Assembly: GCA_947561395.2 (NCBI GenBank)
Contig: OX387188.1
Location: forward strand, 15,470,229 to 15,534,228
Source of the DNA: Buxus sempervirens
Lineage: Eukaryota; Streptophyta; Magnoliopsida; Buxales; Buxaceae
Reading direction: 5' to 3'
Length of the DNA: 64,000 nt
Shown piece by piece: positions 61,045 through 64,000 of this stretch; position 1 is the stretch's first letter, and every line of letters starts with the position of its first letter. The notes beneath the pieces were generated by a model. That model saw nothing but the letters and a program-made list of their open reading frames with translations, was not told where the DNA came from and did no database searches. The translations under genes were made by a program, and so were the position numbers.

Positions 61045-62604
61045 TGTTAGCACCTGATTTTTGCACCCCCAAAAGTGCAAAAAATAAAAATTTTAACTAA
61101 AAAGTCAAACCCTAAGGGGGCCAAAAATTGAATTTTTGATCTGGTGCAAATTGACCACCATACTTCTTCTCATTGGATAGGAGATTCCGATATGAGTCCA
61201 ACGACACTAAGTTTGCTCGAATCGGAGTCCAGACGGAAAAGTTATGGCCAGTTAAAGTTTTAAGAAAACTGCCAACGTGGCAAACAGCAAAAAAAGGCAG
61301 CACAAATAAATATAAAAAAATAAAAATAAATAAAATAAGTGATTATTAAAAAATCTAATTATTTAAATAATATTTTAGTAAAAGAATCTAGATTTTTATA
61401 TTAAAATAAAGAAAAAATCGCAGCATATCTTCACTCAAAATCAAATTGGATAATGGATTTCAAATCCAACATTTTTAAAATGTGCTCGTCCGCATTTGAA
61501 ATGCAGGCAAAGCATGTCCGCATTTCAAATGCGGTTCCGGTCTTCTAGAAACTGTCACGCGTCGCCAACTAGCGACAGCTAGCAGATTCGCGCTGATTTT
61601 GGCACATGGGTGACTCGCCCGCATTTGAAATGCGAACAAGGCATGTCTGCATTTGAAATGTGGACAAGGCATATCCGCATATAAAATGCGGACACGGAAT
61701 TTTTGCCTATAAGTAGGAGATTTCCCCCCATTGTTAAAAAGGCTCCTCCACCCCTGTTGTTACTCTGTCTCTCCAACAACCTGCAACCTCTCTAAACTCT
61801 TCTCCATGCACCCAAACCTTTCCAAATACCCAAAATACCCTTAGATACCCTTAGATACCCAACTGCTATTTGAACACCAAAGGGGACCACCACTTGTCCA
61901 AAAAGAAAGATAACACCAAGGTAAGAAAATTTGTGATATTTTATTTAATGTACGTTGAAATGGACCTCTTTTAAGTATATCTCTTTCGATTTACCTTTGG
62001 ATCCATACTTTTATTGCATTTCTCACCATTTGATCTCTGTTTGCATGATGTGAGACCCCCTTGGTAAGAAAGGGGATCTCCATACGAAAGATGGGAGGAG
62101 TGGGATCATAGGTAAGGCAAAGTAAGGTGTCATGTAAAGGGATTGATTTTAGGTCTTTTTATTGGTTCACTTCTTTTGGAAGAGGGATTTGTCCTTTTAA
62201 TCCATCTGCTATACCCCATAATCTCTCCCTCTTTCCCTTCACTAAATAGGTGATGTGTATTCTTCCATGTCGCGCTTGGCTTCGTAGTTCCCTATTTCTT
62301 TCAATAACTTTTCGTAAGAATCATTTGCAATTTTTCGATCATCTTTTGAAGCACACACAAGCATCATATGTATAAATGTAAAAAGCATGCTTAAGTTCGT
62401 CATATCACCCTCGTCGCATCATTAGTCTACAGGGAAAGCCCCGCCTCCGGCACGTTCTTTATGTTATTCACTGATTGAACCATGTCATGCACACACGCGA
62501 GTCATACCCTTGAGGTGTGACCAAATCATTTGTCACATACTATTCCTATAGATCTTTAAGTGCTTTTATGCATGCTTGTTTTTGTATCATTTGTTCTATG
62601 TGAT

Positions 62605-63231
62605 CAGATCAAATGTGATTTGATTGGATATGATAGATAAAGTGTGATTTGGATGGGTATGAGATGGAATGACCGAACGGAAGTGTGATTTGGATGGGTA
62701 TGAGATGGAATGACCGAACGGATTCATGATTAGGGCCTCTCAGGCCACTTGTGATTTGGATGGGTATGAGATGGAATGATATGAGATGGAATGACTGAAC
62801 GGATTCATGATTAGGGCTCTCAGGCCACTTGTGATTTGGATGGGTATGAGATGGAATGACCGAACACTTGTGATTTGGATGGGATTCAAATCACCTGCTG
62901 GGCGCCCAGCACTGCTGGGTGCCCAGCAGCCAATGGAACAGGGCCACATCATCGGCAGCCCTGACACATGTCAGGGGTGCAGTGATGTGGCCCTGCCCTT
63001 ATGCATTTCCATTGGCTGCTGGGCACCCAGCACTGCTGGGTGCCCAGCAGGTGATGTGAATCCTTTGGATGGGTATGAGATGGAATGACCGAACGGATTC
63101 ATGATTAGGGCTCTCAGGCTACTTGTGATTTGGATGGGTATGAGATGGAATGACCGAACACTTGTGATTTGGATGGGTATGAGATGGAATGACCGAACGG
63201 ATTCATGATTAGGGCCTCTCAGGCCACTTTT
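62605..63231 (+). repeat. Tandem repeat in the Ogre-like LTR, split by a MITE
   Basis: About seven copies of a unit containing TGTGATTTGGATGGGTATG, AGATGGAATGACCGAACG and, in the longer form, GATTCATGATTAGGGC, CTCTCAGGCCACT. Short (about 50 bp) and long (about 110 bp) units alternate. The other Ogre-like LTR at 34559-37534 lacks this array. Confidence 0.9.
62882..63063. mobile_element. 182-bp palindromic MITE
   Basis: Ends GGATTCAAATCACCTGCTGG and, inverted, GGATTCACATCACCTGCTGG, with arms of about 60 bp. Each arm contains a smaller perfect hairpin (GGGCACCCAGCA / TGCTGGGTGCCC). The 8-bp duplication TTTGGATG flanks it (62874-62881, 63064-63071). It sits inside one unit of the tandem array. 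The 8-bp duplication fits hAT; a 9-bp (Mutator) reading is possible because the next base is also shared. Confidence 0.8.
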
Positions 63232-64000
63232 GCAGTGCTTTGAAGGTACTGTAGGTCTAATCGGAGACCCACAGGCATTCACGCAAACCTCGAGGAGAAG
63301 GGCAAGCAAATCCCTAGAGCTGTTTCGGTGTTTTTGGATTTTTGGGCATTGTCTGCATTTAATATGCGGATATGCCTTGGCCGCATAGGGTATGTAGACG
63401 GACCTCGTAAATCCCCTTCAAATCCAATTTCTTTGACCCGATCCGAACCGGTTCGACCCGATATCAACTAACTTGAACCATTTGGGTCTTTTGGTCAATA
63501 CAAACCCATTTTTGAGACCTGGACCCACCCAGGTCTGATTAGGTTTCATGGGCCTTCCAACAGGGTCCACATCCAATCCAGCCAAACCAAGGTCCATTTT
63601 CATAAATGGGTCCAAAGCCACTTGGGTAATTGCCTATGGGCCAAGTCCAAGCCCAATAGGCCCTAAAAGCTTCAACCCACTAAATTTTGCAAGTATTTAA
63701 ATGAATCTCAAAATCAAATAACCTCATCTAATAACAAGGTTACCCAATAACCCAGACTGGGCCATGGGCTCAAGCCCAACTTGAACTCCAGCAGGCCTTC
63801 CAACGGGGCCTGTTCCTGACTCACTTCACTAAAAGGCTAAAAAGACAAAAATAAAATAAAAGGGACCAATACCTTCGGTGGTCTCCACCAGACCAAATAA
63901 GTTACATGCTGGCTAGGAATTGGGTAAGATTAAGTTGACTTGAACTAGGGAGACCTGAGGGACCCGTCATTCAACGAGGTGGTCCAGGGTGTCTTCGGAC

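Larger units (their letters stand above)
61045..64000 (+). mobile_element. Ogre/Tat-like LTR, plus orientation, running off the window
   Basis: Starts TGTTAGCACCTGATTTTTGC, matching the start of the 34559-37534 LTR read on its own strand. Shared blocks continue to the window end: CGCATTTGAAATGC words at 61490-61690, the TATAAGTAGGAG leader near 61710, and GGGCCATGGGCTCAAGCCC near 63765. The last window bases correspond to about position 34736 of the other copy, so roughly 180 bp remain outside. The two copies lie in opposite orientations and are separate insertions. No coding sequence. Confidence 0.75.

Noticed and set aside
62807-63309. Frames with repeated NPFGHSISYPSK-like text
   Set aside because: Translation of the tandem array and MITE, not a protein gene.

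Overview
The window is nuclear DNA of a flowering plant, probably a woody eudicot with a repeat-rich genome; I cannot name the species. The evidence is GT-AG introns, plant-specific protein domains (WRC, plant KDM3-type JmjC) and dense plant LTR retrotransposons, LINEs, MITEs and a CACTA transposon. No rRNA, tRNA or CRISPR features were seen.

Positions 1-21,130 carry the only convincing host gene, on the minus strand: a JmjC histone H3K9 demethylase of the KDM3/IBM1/JMJ25 group. Ten exons (20,945 down to 1,880; 1,425 codons) are all in phase and splice at GT-AG. They encode a WRC domain, a cysteine-rich RING-like finger, a second cysteine cluster and a JmjC fold with all three Fe(II) ligands. 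The last exons lie beyond the left edge. Intron 2 is 8.9 kb and holds a Harbinger-type MITE, an hAT-type MITE, a 5'-truncated LINE with its target duplication and a decayed copia element. Two protein regions are built from in-frame tandem duplications: 2 x 88 aa in exon 1, and 3 x 52 aa in an oversized insert that splits the JmjC domain.

Positions 21,130-25,656 are AT-rich upstream DNA with degenerate repeats and a CCA-rich low-complexity block. Positions 25,657-47,885 are nested LTR retrotransposons: LTR pieces with TGTARAA...GCKYTACA ends, a minus-strand 2.6 kb solo LTR (TSD ATTAA), an Ogre/Tat-like element with a tRNA-Arg-type primer site interrupted by a 2.26 kb solo LTR (TSD CAATG), and a minus-strand Tekay/Del-like Ty3-gypsy element. 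That element has damaged gag-pol, and its left LTR is cut by the Ogre-like LTR and also holds a copia-type solo LTR (TSD AGGTA). Both Tekay LTRs contain a GGTACCTTAGG minisatellite.

Positions 47,886-61,044 are an old minus-strand LINE split by a complete 10.3 kb CACTA transposon (49,283-59,586; termini CACTACAAAAAAA, TSD AAC). The CACTA carries TNP2-like and TNPA-like transposase genes plus what I read as three captured host-gene fragments: the 3' end of a DAYSLEEPER/RICESLEEPER-type gene (antisense), several exons of a TTC38-like TPR gene, and one exon of the tRNA wybutosine gene TYW1. The window ends in a second Ogre-like LTR (61,045 to the edge), in the opposite orientation, with a tandem-repeat tract that contains a 182-bp palindromic MITE.

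The transposon genes are decayed to varying degrees. The points most worth follow-up are the gene-capturing CACTA and the demethylase gene with its transposon-filled intron and expanded repeats.
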